From: RGIG4097 sp045613765
Lineage (GTDB): Bacteria; Bacillota; Clostridia; Christensenellales; CAG-917
Reading direction: 5' to 3'
Length of the DNA: 64,000 bases
Assembly (NCBI GenBank): GCA_045613765.1
Contig: JAZLBO010000003.1
Coordinates: forward strand, 1 to 64,000
Shown: positions 8,501 to 17,389 of the stretch, piece after piece
Position numbering within the stretch: position 1 is the first letter of the stretch
Layout of the letters: every line of letters begins with the position of its first letter
Notes under the pieces: model-generated
Told to the model about the DNA's origin: nothing
Seen by the model: the letters and a program-made list of their open reading frames with translations, nothing else
The model's database searches: none
Position numbers and translations under genes: made by a program

Positions 8501-8560
8501 TTTTCAAAAGGCAGAAAGTGTTGTATAATATCTTAAAAGACGCCAACATTATATGTTGGC
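8501..8560 (+). promoter_or_regulatory. Promoter and palindromic operator/hairpin of the nucleoside operon
   Basis: A consensus -10 box TATAAT lies at 8524-8529 with a weak -35 (TTTTCA, 8501-8506). Just after the expected start point is a perfect 7-bp palindrome GCCAACA-TTATA-TGTTGGC at 8542-8560, right before the ribosome site AGGGAGA. Its position fits a repressor operator (nucleoside operons are often run by DeoR/CytR-type repressors) or a 5' RNA hairpin. No regulator gene is nearby, so which applies is open. Confidence 0.55.
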
Positions 8561-8587
8561 ACATTAAACCCAAAGGGAGAAATTTTT

Positions 8588-9889
8588 ATGAGAATGTACG
8601 ATATTATCAAAAAGAAGCGTGACGGTCTTGCTCTTACAGAACAAGAAATCCAATTTTTCATTGACGGCTATGTCAAAGGGGAAATTCCTGATTATCAAGC
8701 AGCAGCATTTTTGATGGCTGTTTACTATAAGGGTATGAACCTTGATGAAACCAGAGCATTGACTTTTGGTGTCCGTGACTCCGGCGTCACACTTGATTTT
8801 TCTAATATTGACGGCATAAGAGTTGACAAGCACTCAACAGGTGGCGTTGGCGACAAGACAAGCCTTGTTGTTGCTCCCATCGTTGCATCACTTGGTGTCA
8901 AGGTTGCCAAAATGAGTGGCAGAGGTCTTGGTCACACCGGTGGCACAATTGACAAACTTGAAGCAATCCCCGGTTTCCAAACAGACTTGAGTGAAGAAGA
9001 ATTCATCTCCATCGTCAATGATTTGGGTGTTGCAATCGTCGGTCAATCACACGAACTTGCACCTGCAGACAAAAAGTTGTATGCACTCCGTGACGTCACA
9101 GCAACAGTTGACTGCTTGCCCCTTATTGTATCAAGCATTATGGGCAAGAAACTTGCAGCAGATGATGATTGTATCGTCCTTGACGTCAAGACAGGCAGTG
9201 GCGCTTTCTGTAAGACTGTTGAAGAAAGTGTCCGTCTTGCAAGCGTTATGGTTGACATCGGCAAGAGCGCAGGCAAGAAGATGCTGGCTCTCATCACAGA
9301 TATGGATAGACCTCTCGGCGCAAATATCGGCAATAGCCTTGAAGTCATTGAAGCAATCAACACACTCCGTGGCAACGGCCCCGAAGACTTTACAGAAGTA
9401 TGCTTGATTCTTGCAACAAATATGATCTACCTTGCAGGCAAAGGCACAATGGAAGAATGTGAAGCAATGGTCAAAAAGTCAATCGAAGACGGCTCTGCAC
9501 TTGAAACCCTTGCAAAAATGGTCAAAGCACAACATGGTGATGATAGCGTCATCTACAATCCCGACCTTTTCCCCAAGGCAAAATATAGCCGTGAAATCAA
9601 GGCAGACAAGAGTGGCTATATCGTCCGTGTTGACACAGAAGGCTACGGCATAGCATCACTTCTTCTTGGCGCAGGCAGAAACACCAAGGAAGAAAGCATT
9701 GACTATAGCGCAGGCATCACACTTGTCAAAAAGACTGGCGACAAGGTTGAAGAAGGCGACGTCATTGCAATCATGTACACCAATGATGAAAATCGTTTCC
9801 AAAGTGCAACCGATAGATTTATGAAGTCAACAGAAATCGGTGCAGAAAAACCTGAGGCAAGACCTCTCGTGTTTGAAAGGGTGGAATAA
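8588..9889 (+). CDS. pdp: Pyrimidine-nucleoside phosphorylase
   Basis: The enzyme splits uridine, deoxyuridine and thymidine with phosphate to give the base and (deoxy)ribose-1-phosphate. The 433-residue length matches the Firmicute Pdp family. Motifs include the signature DKHSTGGVGDKTSLVVAPIVASLG and GHTGGTIDKLE in the phosphate/nucleoside site, with the C-terminal biotinyl/lipoyl-like swivel domain ending PEARPLVFERVE. AGGGAGA is 8 bases before the ATG. It is first in the eight-gene nucleoside operon and its stop overlaps the tdk start. Confidence 0.95.
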   Translation: MRMYDIIKKKRDGLALTEQEIQFFIDGYVKGEIPDYQAAAFLMAVYYKGMNLDETRALTFGVRDSGVTLDFSNIDGIRVDKHSTGGVGDKTSLVVAPIVASLGVKVAKMSGRGLGHTGGTIDKLEAIPGFQTDLSEEEFISIVNDLGVAIVGQSHELAPADKKLYALRDVTATVDCLPLIVSSIMGKKLAADDDCIVLDVKTGSGAFCKTVEESVRLASVMVDIGKSAGKKMLALITDMDRPLGANIGNSLEVIEAINTLRGNGPEDFTEVCLILATNMIYLAGKGTMEECEAMVKKSIEDGSALETLAKMVKAQHGDDSVIYNPDLFPKAKYSREIKADKSGYIVRVDTEGYGIASLLLGAGRNTKEESIDYSAGITLVKKTGDKVEEGDVIAIMYTNDENRFQSATDRFMKSTEIGAEKPEARPLVFERVE

Positions 9890-10485
9890 TGGCAAAGTTA
9901 TATTTCAAGTTTGGTGCAATGGGATCATCAAAATCAGCCCAAGCACTCATAACAAAATTCAACTATGAAGAACGTGGTATGAAAGTGCTTTTGGTCAAGC
10001 CGTCAACGGATAATCGTGACGGTGCAACCATAGTGCGCTCACGTATTGGACTTAAAGCAGAAGCAATCACAGTGCCTGAAAGTGAAGATCTCTATGCTCT
10101 CTACACAGAAGGTCACAAGGACTGTAATGTTATCATTGTTGACGAGTGCCAATTCTTGCACCCCGATCAAGTGGATCAGTTGAGCAGAGTTGTCATTGAC
10201 TACAATATTCCTGTTATGTGCTTTGGCTTGTCAACAGACTTCCAGACACACCTTTTCCCCGGCAGCAAACGACTTTTTGAAATTGCAGATTCTATTGCAG
10301 AAATCAAGTCAGTGTGCAAGTGTGGGGACAAAGCAACAGTCAATGCTCGTATTGACGGACAAGGCAATGTTGTATATACAGGAGCACAAGTTTGCATAGG
10401 TGGCAATGAAAGTTATGTTGCAATGTGCAAAAAGTGTTGGCTCAAAGCCAAAGTGGATCAAGAAGCAAGAGGCATCTATACCTAA
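9889..10485 (+). CDS. tdk: Thymidine kinase
   Basis: The enzyme phosphorylates thymidine with ATP for salvage. The 198-residue protein is the type II (TK1-like) kinase: P-loop FGAMGSSKSAQALITKFN, the Walker B/DECQF motif VIIVDECQFLHPDQVDQL, and a zinc-binding lasso region with CKCGDKA and CKKCW. The start ATG overlaps the pdp stop (TAATG), so translation is coupled. Placing a salvage kinase beside a phosphorylase suggests that the operon chooses between salvage and breakdown of imported thymidine. Confidence 0.95.
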   Translation: MAKLYFKFGAMGSSKSAQALITKFNYEERGMKVLLVKPSTDNRDGATIVRSRIGLKAEAITVPESEDLYALYTEGHKDCNVIIVDECQFLHPDQVDQLSRVVIDYNIPVMCFGLSTDFQTHLFPGSKRLFEIADSIAEIKSVCKCGDKATVNARIDGQGNVVYTGAQVCIGGNESYVAMCKKCWLKAKVDQEARGIYT

Positions 10486-10549
10486 ATCAACCTGTTCAAT
10501 ATAAAATATTGAATACCAAATAGAAATAAACAATACATAGGACGGCATT

Positions 10550-11170
10550 ATGGAAAGACTTATCATTGGATTTTGTGGTGGCACTGCAAGTGGCAAAACA
10601 ACCCTTGCAAAGCGAGTTATTGAAGCAGTCGGTGGGGACGGAGTCCTTGTCAGTATGGACTGCTATTACACCGACAATAAGGATATGCCCTTTGAAGAAA
10701 GAGCAAAAATCAACTATGACCACCCCAACGCATTTGACACCGATCTTCTCATCTCACACCTTAAAGATTTGAAGGAAGGCAAGAGCATAATGCACCCCAC
10801 TTATGACTTTTCCAACCACGTCCGTGGCGACAAATGGGTGAAACTTGACAGCGCAAAGGTCATCATTGTAGAAGGCATCCTTCTCTTTGAAAATCAAGCA
10901 TTGGTTGATATGCTTGACATCAAGATCTTTGTTGACACAGATGCAGACGTGCGTATTCTTCGTCGTCTTGTCCGTGACGTCAAGGAAAGAGGCAGAAATA
11001 TGGATAGTGTTGTTGACCAATATGTGACAACAGTCAAGCCCATGCATGAAAGATTTGTTGAACCATCAAAACGTCTTGCAGACGTCATTGTTCCCGTCGG
11101 TGGCAAAAATGAAGTTGCATTTAATATGATTATCGACACAATCAAAAGAAAGGTTGCAGAACAAGAGTAA
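10550..11170 (+). CDS. udk: Uridine kinase
   Basis: The enzyme makes UMP/CMP from uridine/cytidine. The 206-residue P-loop kinase starts MERLIIGFCGGTASGKTTLAKR with Walker A GGTASGKT, then DCYYTDN and the substrate loop NYDHPNAFD, all typical of Udk. The last region has RIDRRLVRD-like text (RILRRLVRDVKERGR). A 64-base gap separates it from tdk, with no terminator seen. Because psuG follows without psuK, one may ask whether this kinase also accepts pseudouridine, but nothing in the sequence shows that. Confidence 0.93.
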   Translation: MERLIIGFCGGTASGKTTLAKRVIEAVGGDGVLVSMDCYYTDNKDMPFEERAKINYDHPNAFDTDLLISHLKDLKEGKSIMHPTYDFSNHVRGDKWVKLDSAKVIIVEGILLFENQALVDMLDIKIFVDTDADVRILRRLVRDVKERGRNMDSVVDQYVTTVKPMHERFVEPSKRLADVIVPVGGKNEVAFNMIIDTIKRKVAEQE

Positions 11171-11279
11171 AATTCGCGCAAAAGAGTTTTACAACACAGA
11201 ATTTGCAAGATAAACTGACGATTTGAGCATTTGACTGTTGAAAAGGCAATTTGAGATAGTCAAAACTGACAGAAAGGAA

Positions 11280-12197
11280 ATGGATATAAACATCAAAGTA
11301 TCACAAGAAGTAAAAGACGCAATCGCATCAGGCAAAGGCGTTGTTGCACTTGAATCGACAATCATCTCACACGGTATGCCATACCCTCAAAATGTTGAAA
11401 CAGCATTGAGAGTTGAAGAAGAAGTGCGCAAGTCCGGTGCAGTGCCTGCAACAATCGCAATCATCAATGGCGTGCCAACTGTTGGTTGTAGCAAGGAAGA
11501 AATTGAACACCTTGGCAAAGCAGGTCTTTCTGTGACAAAGGTGTCAAGACGTGATATTCCCATTGTTGTTGCCAAAGGCGAAAATGGAGCAACAACTGTG
11601 GCAAGCACAATGATATTTGCAGAGATGGCAGGCGTCAAAGTTTTTGCAACAGGTGGCATTGGTGGTGTTCATAGAGGCGCAGAAAAGACAATGGACATAT
11701 CTGCAGACCTTGAAGAACTTGCAATGACTGACGTATGTGTTGTTTGCGCAGGCGCAAAGAGCATACTTGACCTCAATCTCACAATGGAATATCTTGAAAC
11801 AAAGGGCGTTGCCGTTGTTGGATATGGCACAGATGAACTTCCTGCATTTTTCACAAGAGAAAGTGGCATAAAACTCAACTGCCGTATGGACAGCGCAGAA
11901 GAAATCGCCAAGGCATTGAAAGTGAAAAACGACTTGAATCTTGGTGGTGGTATGCTTGTGACAAATCCTATCCCCGAAGAATATTCAATGGATGCAAAAG
12001 TCATTGCAGGCGCCATTGATAAGGCAGTGGCAGAGGCAGAAGAAAAGGGTGTCAAGGGCAAGGATATAACCCCCTTCCTTCTTGACAAAATCCAAAAAAT
12101 TACAGGTGGCAACTCACTTGCAAGCAACATTCAACTTGTGATGAACAATGCACGCCTTGCATCACAAATCGCAGTTGAAAGAGCAAAACTTGGTTGA
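11280..12197 (+). CDS. psuG: Pseudouridine-5'-phosphate glycosidase
   Basis: PsuG breaks the C-C glycosidic bond of pseudouridine 5'-phosphate, giving uracil and ribose-5-phosphate. The 305-residue protein has ALESTIISHGMPYPQN at the N-terminus, ATGGIGGVHRGAE in the phosphate site, and the catalytic Lys region in VCAGAKSILDLN. AGAAAGG precedes the ATG at 11280. An in-frame start at 11238 lacks such a site. The partner kinase PsuK, usually adjacent or fused, is not in this operon or elsewhere in the window. Confidence 0.93.
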   Translation: MDINIKVSQEVKDAIASGKGVVALESTIISHGMPYPQNVETALRVEEEVRKSGAVPATIAIINGVPTVGCSKEEIEHLGKAGLSVTKVSRRDIPIVVAKGENGATTVASTMIFAEMAGVKVFATGGIGGVHRGAEKTMDISADLEELAMTDVCVVCAGAKSILDLNLTMEYLETKGVAVVGYGTDELPAFFTRESGIKLNCRMDSAEEIAKALKVKNDLNLGGGMLVTNPIPEEYSMDAKVIAGAIDKAVAEAEEKGVKGKDITPFLLDKIQKITGGNSLASNIQLVMNNARLASQIAVERAKLG

Positions 12198-12303
12198 TAA
12201 ACTGTTTGTTTTGTTCAAAGACCACCAATTACGAAAATAAAAACAAAATAATATAAACATTTTTGGACTGTCTAATCCGTCCAGAAAAAACAAGGAGAAA
12301 ACT

Positions 12304-12972
12304 ATGGATATCAAAGAAATTCTTGGCAAATGTGATCATACTTTGCTTGGTCAAACAGCAACATGGGAAGAAATCAAAGCCATCTGTGATGACGGCATGA
12401 AATTTGGCACTGCATCAGTGTGTATTCCCCCCAGTTATGTTGGCAGAGCAAAGGCATACGTTGGCGATAAACTTGCAATCTGCACAGTTATTGGTTTCCC
12501 CAACGGCTACAACACCACAGCAGTCAAAGAGTTTGAAACAAAAGACGCAATCGCATCAGGCGCAGATGAAATTGATATGGTCATCAACATTGGCGAATTG
12601 AAGGCAAAGAACTATGACTTCCTTCTCAATGAAATCCGTACACTCAAAAACGCTTGTGGCGACAAGATCTTGAAGGTCATTATTGAAACTTGCCTTCTCA
12701 CAGATGAAGAAAAGATCAAGATGTGCCAAATCGTCACAGAAGCAGGCGCAGATTATATCAAGACGTCAACAGGTTTCTCAAAGGCAGGCGCAACATTTGA
12801 TGACATCAAACTTTTTGCAGAAAACATTGGTCCCAACGTCAAGATGAAGGCAGCAGGTGGCATTTCTTCAATCGCAGATGCAGAAGAATTTGTACGCCTT
12901 GGCGCATCACGTCTTGGAACATCAAGAGTTGTCAAAATCGTCAAAGCACAAGACGACGGCAGCGCATACTAA
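12304..12972 (+). CDS. deoC: Deoxyribose-phosphate aldolase
   Basis: This class I aldolase cuts deoxyribose-5-phosphate into glyceraldehyde-3-phosphate and acetaldehyde, the last step of deoxyribonucleoside breakdown. The 222-residue protein has the Schiff-base lysine in DYIKTSTGFSKAGAT and the second key lysine in KMKAAGGISS, with the C-terminal GASRLGTSR phosphate site. AAGGAG precedes the ATG. The 106 bases before it contain a small TGGAC/GTCCA hairpin. Confidence 0.96.
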   Translation: MDIKEILGKCDHTLLGQTATWEEIKAICDDGMKFGTASVCIPPSYVGRAKAYVGDKLAICTVIGFPNGYNTTAVKEFETKDAIASGADEIDMVINIGELKAKNYDFLLNEIRTLKNACGDKILKVIIETCLLTDEEKIKMCQIVTEAGADYIKTSTGFSKAGATFDDIKLFAENIGPNVKMKAAGGISSIADAEEFVRLGASRLGTSRVVKIVKAQDDGSAY

Positions 12973-12981
12973 AATCAAACA

Positions 12982-13011
12982 CACCGTCCTTGTAAGCGCA
13001 GTGGACGGTGA
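12982..13011 (+). other. Intercistronic hairpin between deoC and deoD
   Basis: A perfect 8-bp stem CACCGTCC...GGACGGTG encloses 13 bases and has no T-run after it (AAAACAAATT). It looks like an mRNA processing or stability hairpin rather than a terminator, so the downstream genes are probably still in the operon. Confidence 0.55.
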
Positions 13012-13050
13012 AAACAAATTGAAAAATAAGTAGGTAAAAAGGAGAAAATT

Positions 13051-13758
13051 ATGCCAGTACCAACCCCACATATCACAGCAAAACTCGGTGATTTTGCCGA
13101 TACAGTACTTATGCCCGGCGATCCTTTGAGAGCAAAGTTTATCGCAGAAAACTTCCTTGAAGATGCAGTGCTTGTCAACAATGTCCGTGGAGTCAACGGC
13201 TACACCGGTTACTACAAAGGAAAGAGAGTTTCCGTCATGGCATCAGGTATGGGACAACCTTCAATCGGTATTTACTCATACGAACTCTTCAATTTCTATG
13301 ATGTAAAGACAATCATCCGTGTTGGTTCATGTGGTTCTTTCCACGAAGACTTGCACGTGAGAGATCTCATCATTGCAATGGGCGCATGCACCAACGGCAA
13401 CTATGCAATGCAATACAACCTTCCCGGCACGTTTGCACCTATCGCAGATTTTGACCTTGTCCGTAGAGCAGTTGAAATTTGTGAAGCAAAGGGCGCAAGA
13501 TACAAGGTTGGCAACATCTTCTCATCAGACATTTTCTATGATGAAGCAAATTCCGGTATGGAATGGGCAAAGATGGGTGTCCTTGGTGTTGAAATGGAAT
13601 CAGCAGCACTCTACTGCAATGCAGCACGTGCAGGCAAGAAAGCACTCTGCATCTGCACAGTCAGTGACTCATTTATCCACCCCGAAGAAAATACAACTGC
13701 GGAGGAGAGACAAAATTCCTTCACAAAGATGATGGAAATTGCTCTTGAACTTGCCTAA
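13051..13758 (+). CDS. deoD: Purine-nucleoside phosphorylase (DeoD type)
   Basis: The enzyme splits purine (deoxy)nucleosides to base and (deoxy)ribose-1-phosphate. The 235-residue length and MPVPTPHITAKLGDFADTVLMPGDPLRAKFIAE start are those of hexameric DeoD. GSCGSFHEDLHVRDLI lines the phosphate site and EMESAALYCNA the ribose site. SDSFIHPEENTTAEERQ holds the catalytic Asp at the base site (D of SD). AAGGAG precedes the ATG. It overlaps deoB by one base pair (TAATG). Confidence 0.96.
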   Translation: MPVPTPHITAKLGDFADTVLMPGDPLRAKFIAENFLEDAVLVNNVRGVNGYTGYYKGKRVSVMASGMGQPSIGIYSYELFNFYDVKTIIRVGSCGSFHEDLHVRDLIIAMGACTNGNYAMQYNLPGTFAPIADFDLVRRAVEICEAKGARYKVGNIFSSDIFYDEANSGMEWAKMGVLGVEMESAALYCNAARAGKKALCICTVSDSFIHPEENTTAEERQNSFTKMMEIALELA

Positions 13759-14918
13759 TGAAAAGATTTTTTATCATAGTTCTTGACAGTTGTGGCATTG
13801 GCGAATTGCCTGATGCTCATCTGTGGAATGATGAGGGCAGCAATACCCTCAAAGCAATACGCAATCACCCCAACTTTGATTGCCCCAATCTCAAAAAGAT
13901 GGGTTTCTTCAACGTAGAAACTGTTGGTGGTGGCGTTGACAACCCTACGGGCAGTTTTGCACGTCTTGGCGAACTTTCAAAGGGCAAAGATACAACAATC
14001 GGCCACTGGGAAATCGCAGGAATCGTGTCACCCACACCCTTGCCCACATATCCCAACGGCTTCCCCGAAGAAGTTGTCAAGGAATTTGAAAAGCGCACAG
14101 GCAGAAAGGTCATCTGCAATATGCCTTACTCTGGCACAGAAGTCATCAAAGACTACGGCAAGGAACATATTGAAACAGGCGCACTCATAGTATATACGTC
14201 TGCAGATAGTGTTTTCCAAATTGCAGCACACGAAGACTATGTGCCTATTGATGAACTCTACAGATACTGTGAAATCGCAAGAGATATGCTTCAAGGCAAG
14301 CACGGTGTGGGCAGAGTTATCGCACGTCCTTTTAATGGGGAATATCCCTTTACACGCACATCAAATCGTCACGATTATTCACTTCTTCCTCAAGGAACAA
14401 CAATGCTTGATCTTCTCAAGGAAAAGGGACTTGCAACAATCTCAGTTGGCAAGATTTATGACATCTTTGCAGGCAAGTCAGTGAGTGAAAGCAATCGTAC
14501 AACAAGCAACCATCACGGCATGGAAGTGACAATGGAAATTCAAAAGAAAGACTTTGAAGGACTTTGCTTTGTCAACCTTGTTGACTTTGATATGAAGTAC
14601 GGCCACAGAAACGACGTTGCAGGATACGCTCTTGCAATGACCGACTTTGACAAGCAACTTGGCGAGTTTGTGGAAAATATGAGAGATGAAGATATCCTTC
14701 TCATCACTGCAGACCACGGTTGTGACCCCAGCACACCTTCAACCGACCACTCAAGAGAATATGTGCCTATGCTGGTTTACGGCAAGGGCGTCAAGGGTGG
14801 CGTTGATATGAAGACAAGAGATTCATTTGCAGACATTTCAGCAACAGTCCTTGAATATTTTGGTGTTGACCAAAAGGATTCAAAGGGCAAGAGTTTCCTT
14901 GGTGAAATTGCCAAATAA
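13758..14918 (+). CDS. deoB: Phosphopentomutase
   Basis: This manganese enzyme moves phosphate from C1 to C5 of ribose or deoxyribose, linking the phosphorylases to DeoC. The 386-residue alkaline-phosphatase-superfamily protein has the metal site VLDSCGIGELPDA, TTIGHWEIAG with the phosphorylated Thr, FDMKYGHRNDV, and TADHGCDPS...TDHSREYVP at the second metal cluster. The start overlaps the deoD stop, so translation is coupled. Confidence 0.96.
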   Translation: MKRFFIIVLDSCGIGELPDAHLWNDEGSNTLKAIRNHPNFDCPNLKKMGFFNVETVGGGVDNPTGSFARLGELSKGKDTTIGHWEIAGIVSPTPLPTYPNGFPEEVVKEFEKRTGRKVICNMPYSGTEVIKDYGKEHIETGALIVYTSADSVFQIAAHEDYVPIDELYRYCEIARDMLQGKHGVGRVIARPFNGEYPFTRTSNRHDYSLLPQGTTMLDLLKEKGLATISVGKIYDIFAGKSVSESNRTTSNHHGMEVTMEIQKKDFEGLCFVNLVDFDMKYGHRNDVAGYALAMTDFDKQLGEFVENMRDEDILLITADHGCDPSTPSTDHSREYVPMLVYGKGVKGGVDMKTRDSFADISATVLEYFGVDQKDSKGKSFLGEIAK

Positions 14919-14941
14919 TCTCAGTTTAAGAGGAGAAAATT

Positions 14942-15343
14942 ATGTACAAACAACTTATGCTTGATGCAGTTATGGCAAGAGAAAAGGCATACACACCTTA
15001 CTCAAACTACAAAGTTGGCGCATGCCTTCTTGCAAAAAGTGGAAAGAAATATCTTGGTTGCAACGTTGAAAACGCAGCCTATACACCCACAAACTGCGCA
15101 GAAAGAACAGCATTTTTCAAAGCAATAAGCGAAGGCGAAAGAGGATTTGAAGCCATAGCAGTTGTTGGTGGAAAGGATGGCGAACCTTTGTCACCCAACT
15201 GCACACCCTGTGGTGTCTGCCGTCAAGTTATGCTTGAATTCTGTCACAAAGATTTCAAGGTCGTCCTTGGCACACCTGATGATTTCAAAGTCTATACCCT
15301 TGAACAAATCATGCCTTACGCATTTACACCCAGTGAACTGTAA
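14942..15343 (+). CDS. cdd: Cytidine deaminase
   Basis: The enzyme converts cytidine and deoxycytidine to uridine and deoxyuridine, feeding Pdp and Udk. The 133-residue zinc enzyme has the catalytic NCAERTAFFKAI and the zinc cysteines in PCGVCRQVMLEF, plus AYTPYSNYKVGACL and GCNVENAAYTPT. AGGAG precedes the ATG. In Bacillus, cdd sits between dgkA and era. Here it has moved to the nucleoside operon, of which it is the last gene before a terminator. Confidence 0.96.
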   Translation: MYKQLMLDAVMAREKAYTPYSNYKVGACLLAKSGKKYLGCNVENAAYTPTNCAERTAFFKAISEGERGFEAIAVVGGKDGEPLSPNCTPCGVCRQVMLEFCHKDFKVVLGTPDDFKVYTLEQIMPYAFTPSEL

Positions 15344-15365
15344 AATACAGTCAAATGACACAAAA

Positions 15366-15406
15366 TGGTGTTTATCTTGTTGTAAAAATAGGATAAACAC
15401 CGTTTT
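15366..15406 (+). terminator. Terminator of the nucleoside operon
   Basis: A perfect 10-bp stem GGTGTTTATC...GATAAACACC (15367-15376 with 15392-15401) is followed by GTTTTATATT. It ends the pdp-to-cdd operon. Confidence 0.75.
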
Positions 15407-15430
15407 ATATTAATTGAGAGATTTTCTAAT

Positions 15431-15637
15431 ATGAGTGATATTGAATTGAAGATGATCAATGAGTTGATGTTCAAGGGTGTTGAAACCTGCACGTGTGGAG
15501 CGCGTATGGGGGCATATCTTGTCAAGGAAGATGATGGATATTACTATCGTTGCAACGACTGTGACTTGCCCATTGCAGGATCATATCATCCCAATGAAAC
15601 AAGACGCTCAAGATATATTGATGAATATGATGATTGA
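15431..15637 (+). CDS. Small zinc-ribbon protein
   Basis: The 68-residue protein has two cysteine pairs, TCTCGARMG and YYYRCNDCDLP, spaced like a zinc ribbon, and an acidic C-terminus ending IDEYDD. I recognise no family. Such small ribbons often bind nucleic acid or proteins. GAGAG lies 10 bases before the ATG. It sits after the nucleoside operon terminator and 59 bases before another small gene. Confidence 0.6.
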   Translation: MSDIELKMINELMFKGVETCTCGARMGAYLVKEDDGYYYRCNDCDLPIAGSYHPNETRRSRYIDEYDD

Positions 15638-15696
15638 GTGTGAATAGAGTGAGATTGGTTGCACATACTACTTTCAACAAATGAAAGGAGGTAAAT

Positions 15697-15939
15697 ATGG
15701 ACAACGAAAAAATCTTGCTCAAGAAAGTGGCAGAACTCAGCAATATCAATATGATGGTTCTTTGTCTGCTTGTTGCAGTGATCGCATTGTCAGTGGGTCT
15801 TGGATTTTTCTTCCTTGTTCCCGGCACAGTGGGATACGGCATTGGCATAGCAATGTTTATCGTGGCAGGGTTGCTCTTTGTAATTGGCGAATTGACCTAT
15901 TTTACAAAGATGGGCAAAATCAAACGCCAAGAAGACTAA
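15697..15939 (+). CDS. Small membrane protein with two transmembrane helices
   Basis: The 80-residue protein has a charged start (MDNEKILLKKVAEL), two hydrophobic helices (about 18-42 and 47-66, with VPGTVGYGIG between them) and a basic tail KMGKIKRQED. The ribosome site AAAGGAGG is perfect. No family is recognised and no function can be given. A strong terminator follows. Confidence 0.65.
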   Translation: MDNEKILLKKVAELSNINMMVLCLLVAVIALSVGLGFFFLVPGTVGYGIGIAMFIVAGLLFVIGELTYFTKMGKIKRQED

Positions 15940-15987
15940 CACTCAATTTGACCAATCCTCAAATTTGAAAACTTACAAATGAAAGAA

Positions 15988-16019
15988 AAGCGAAAGTAGA
16001 GCCTACTTTCGCTTTTTTT
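15988..16019 (+). terminator. Terminator after the small membrane protein gene
   Basis: A 12-bp perfect stem AAGCGAAAGTAG-AGC-CTACTTTCGCTT runs into seven T. Confidence 0.88.
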
Positions 16020-16153
16020 CAATGTGCTTTAAAGTGTTTGATTGAAATTGTTTTGATATGGTTGGATTTTTGCTCTCAGCGCAAAATAGATAGGGTTATT
16101 TTTACTTTTTTGTTATTTATTTTTTGTAAATTTTCATCTATAATCAAAATGTA

Positions 16154-16222
16154 ATCAATCAATGGTGTTGATATGGCTTGAATTTACAGTGTATTGACAA
16201 CAATTGATTGATATAGTAAAAT
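16154..16222 (+). promoter_or_regulatory. Promoter with overlapping inverted repeat, before the PH-domain gene
   Basis: TTGACA (16194-16199) and TAAAAT (16217-16222) are 17 bases apart. A perfect 10-base inverted repeat has one arm upstream (ATCAATCAAT, 16154-16163) and the other in the spacer (ATTGATTGAT, 16203-16212). This could be an operator pair or chance in AT-rich DNA. Confidence 0.55.
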
Positions 16223-16253
16223 AAACTAAATACAAATCAAAGGAGAATACACT

Positions 16254-16682
16254 ATGGAACACATGTTTGATCAAATTCTTGAAAGAGATGAAACAATAAT
16301 CAAGGTCATCAAGCCCAATAAGTGCGCATTCAACCTTTATGGTGGACTTTTTATTTACTTGATGATGACATTTGGCACATTCTTTTTCTGGCCTATTTAC
16401 ATCAACTTGGGATACAAAAACACATACTATTGCTACACCGACAAACGACTTATTGTCAGAACAGGTTGTTTTTCAGTCCAATACAAGAGTTTGGAATACA
16501 AGGATATTACGTCAACAGAAGTTACAGTTGGTATATGGGATAAAAAGAGAAACACAGGTGCATTGACCTTTGTCAATCCCAGCTCACATCACGAGCATCC
16601 CATGAAATTTGTTGGTGTTGAAAATCCTTATGATCTTATGAGAGATATCAAGGAACAAATCAACCTTGCCAACGAGAAATAA
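16254..16682 (+). CDS. Bacterial PH-domain membrane protein
   Basis: The 142-residue protein has a short N-terminal part with NLYGGLFIYLMMTFGTFFFW (membrane hairpin, about 27-60), then a bacterial PH-like (YdbS/bPH2) domain with YYCYTDKRLIVRTG, YKDITSTEV and ALTFVNPSS, the usual strand pattern. Such proteins have no known catalytic role. AAAGGAG precedes the ATG, and the gene stands alone between its own promoter and terminator. Confidence 0.7.
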   Translation: MEHMFDQILERDETIIKVIKPNKCAFNLYGGLFIYLMMTFGTFFFWPIYINLGYKNTYYCYTDKRLIVRTGCFSVQYKSLEYKDITSTEVTVGIWDKKRNTGALTFVNPSSHHEHPMKFVGVENPYDLMRDIKEQINLANEK

Positions 16683-16701
16683 CAAAGTGAAAGCAAAAGA
16701 A

Positions 16702-16728
16702 AACTCTATCAACCGATAGAGTTTTTTT
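16702..16728 (+). terminator. Terminator after the PH-domain gene
   Basis: A perfect stem ACTCTATC-AACC-GATAGAGT is followed by seven T. It may also serve the converging lipoprotein gene from the other side, although the T-run there is weak. Confidence 0.88.
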
Positions 16729-16756
16729 GTTGCGTTTTTACGTTGATTGATTTAGA

Positions 16757-17251
16757 TCAATATCCACGGACGAGTGATACGCTTTGCCAATCCCCAAAGA
16801 TGACTATGTCATTGTAGCGATACACAAGATATCTTTTGGGCAATTCTTCAAGGTCTGCATTGCCACTGTTGAGAGCAGAGATTGCATCTTCGTATGCTTT
16901 GTTGTGTTCGTCTGCAACTTCTTGAAGTGCTGTCATCAATTTTGATGCAGATGCGCTATCTTCCATAAAATAGACACCCACTTCAAAATTGGCAGAAGGC
17001 AAGTTGTCGTATTGCTCATTGATGGTGTCATCTGCCTTGTGTGCAGAGAAACACTTTGTGATTTTGAGCCCTGTCATTCTTGGATCACTGAAAGGAAGGA
17101 TGGAATTGCTTTGCATGACAGTGTACTCATTTTCTGCAAGTCTTTCAAGGATTGCATTTTCTCTCAAAGTCACCATAAGGCAACCTGTCATAGAGAGAGC
17201 AAGCACTGCAATCAAGGATATTGATAAAATAATTGAGATAGTCTTTTTCAT
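16757..17251 (-). CDS. Small lipoprotein of unknown function
   Basis: The 164-residue protein starts MKKTISIILSISLIAVLALSMTGC, a signal peptide with lipobox SMTGC, so it is likely anchored on the outer face of the membrane. The mature part has no motif I know. It has an alpha/beta look with conserved-looking text YLVYRYNDIVIFGDW near the end. The start at 17251 is chosen because the signal peptide begins there. The frame continues upstream to 17368 without a ribosome site. Confidence 0.65.
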   Translation of the reverse strand: MKKTISIILSISLIAVLALSMTGCLMVTLRENAILERLAENEYTVMQSNSILPFSDPRMTGLKITKCFSAHKADDTINEQYDNLPSANFEVGVYFMEDSASASKLMTALQEVADEHNKAYEDAISALNSGNADLEELPKRYLVYRYNDIVIFGDWQSVSLVRGY

Positions 17252-17389
17252 AAGATAATAATAAAATATAACACCAGACTTGTCAAGATATAAATGAATG
17301 CCACTGGCGATATTGTTTTGAAAAAGGTTTTTCCACAAATTGTATGTGTATTTGGTGAGGGTTGGCACACACTAACATGGGAGGGAAGT

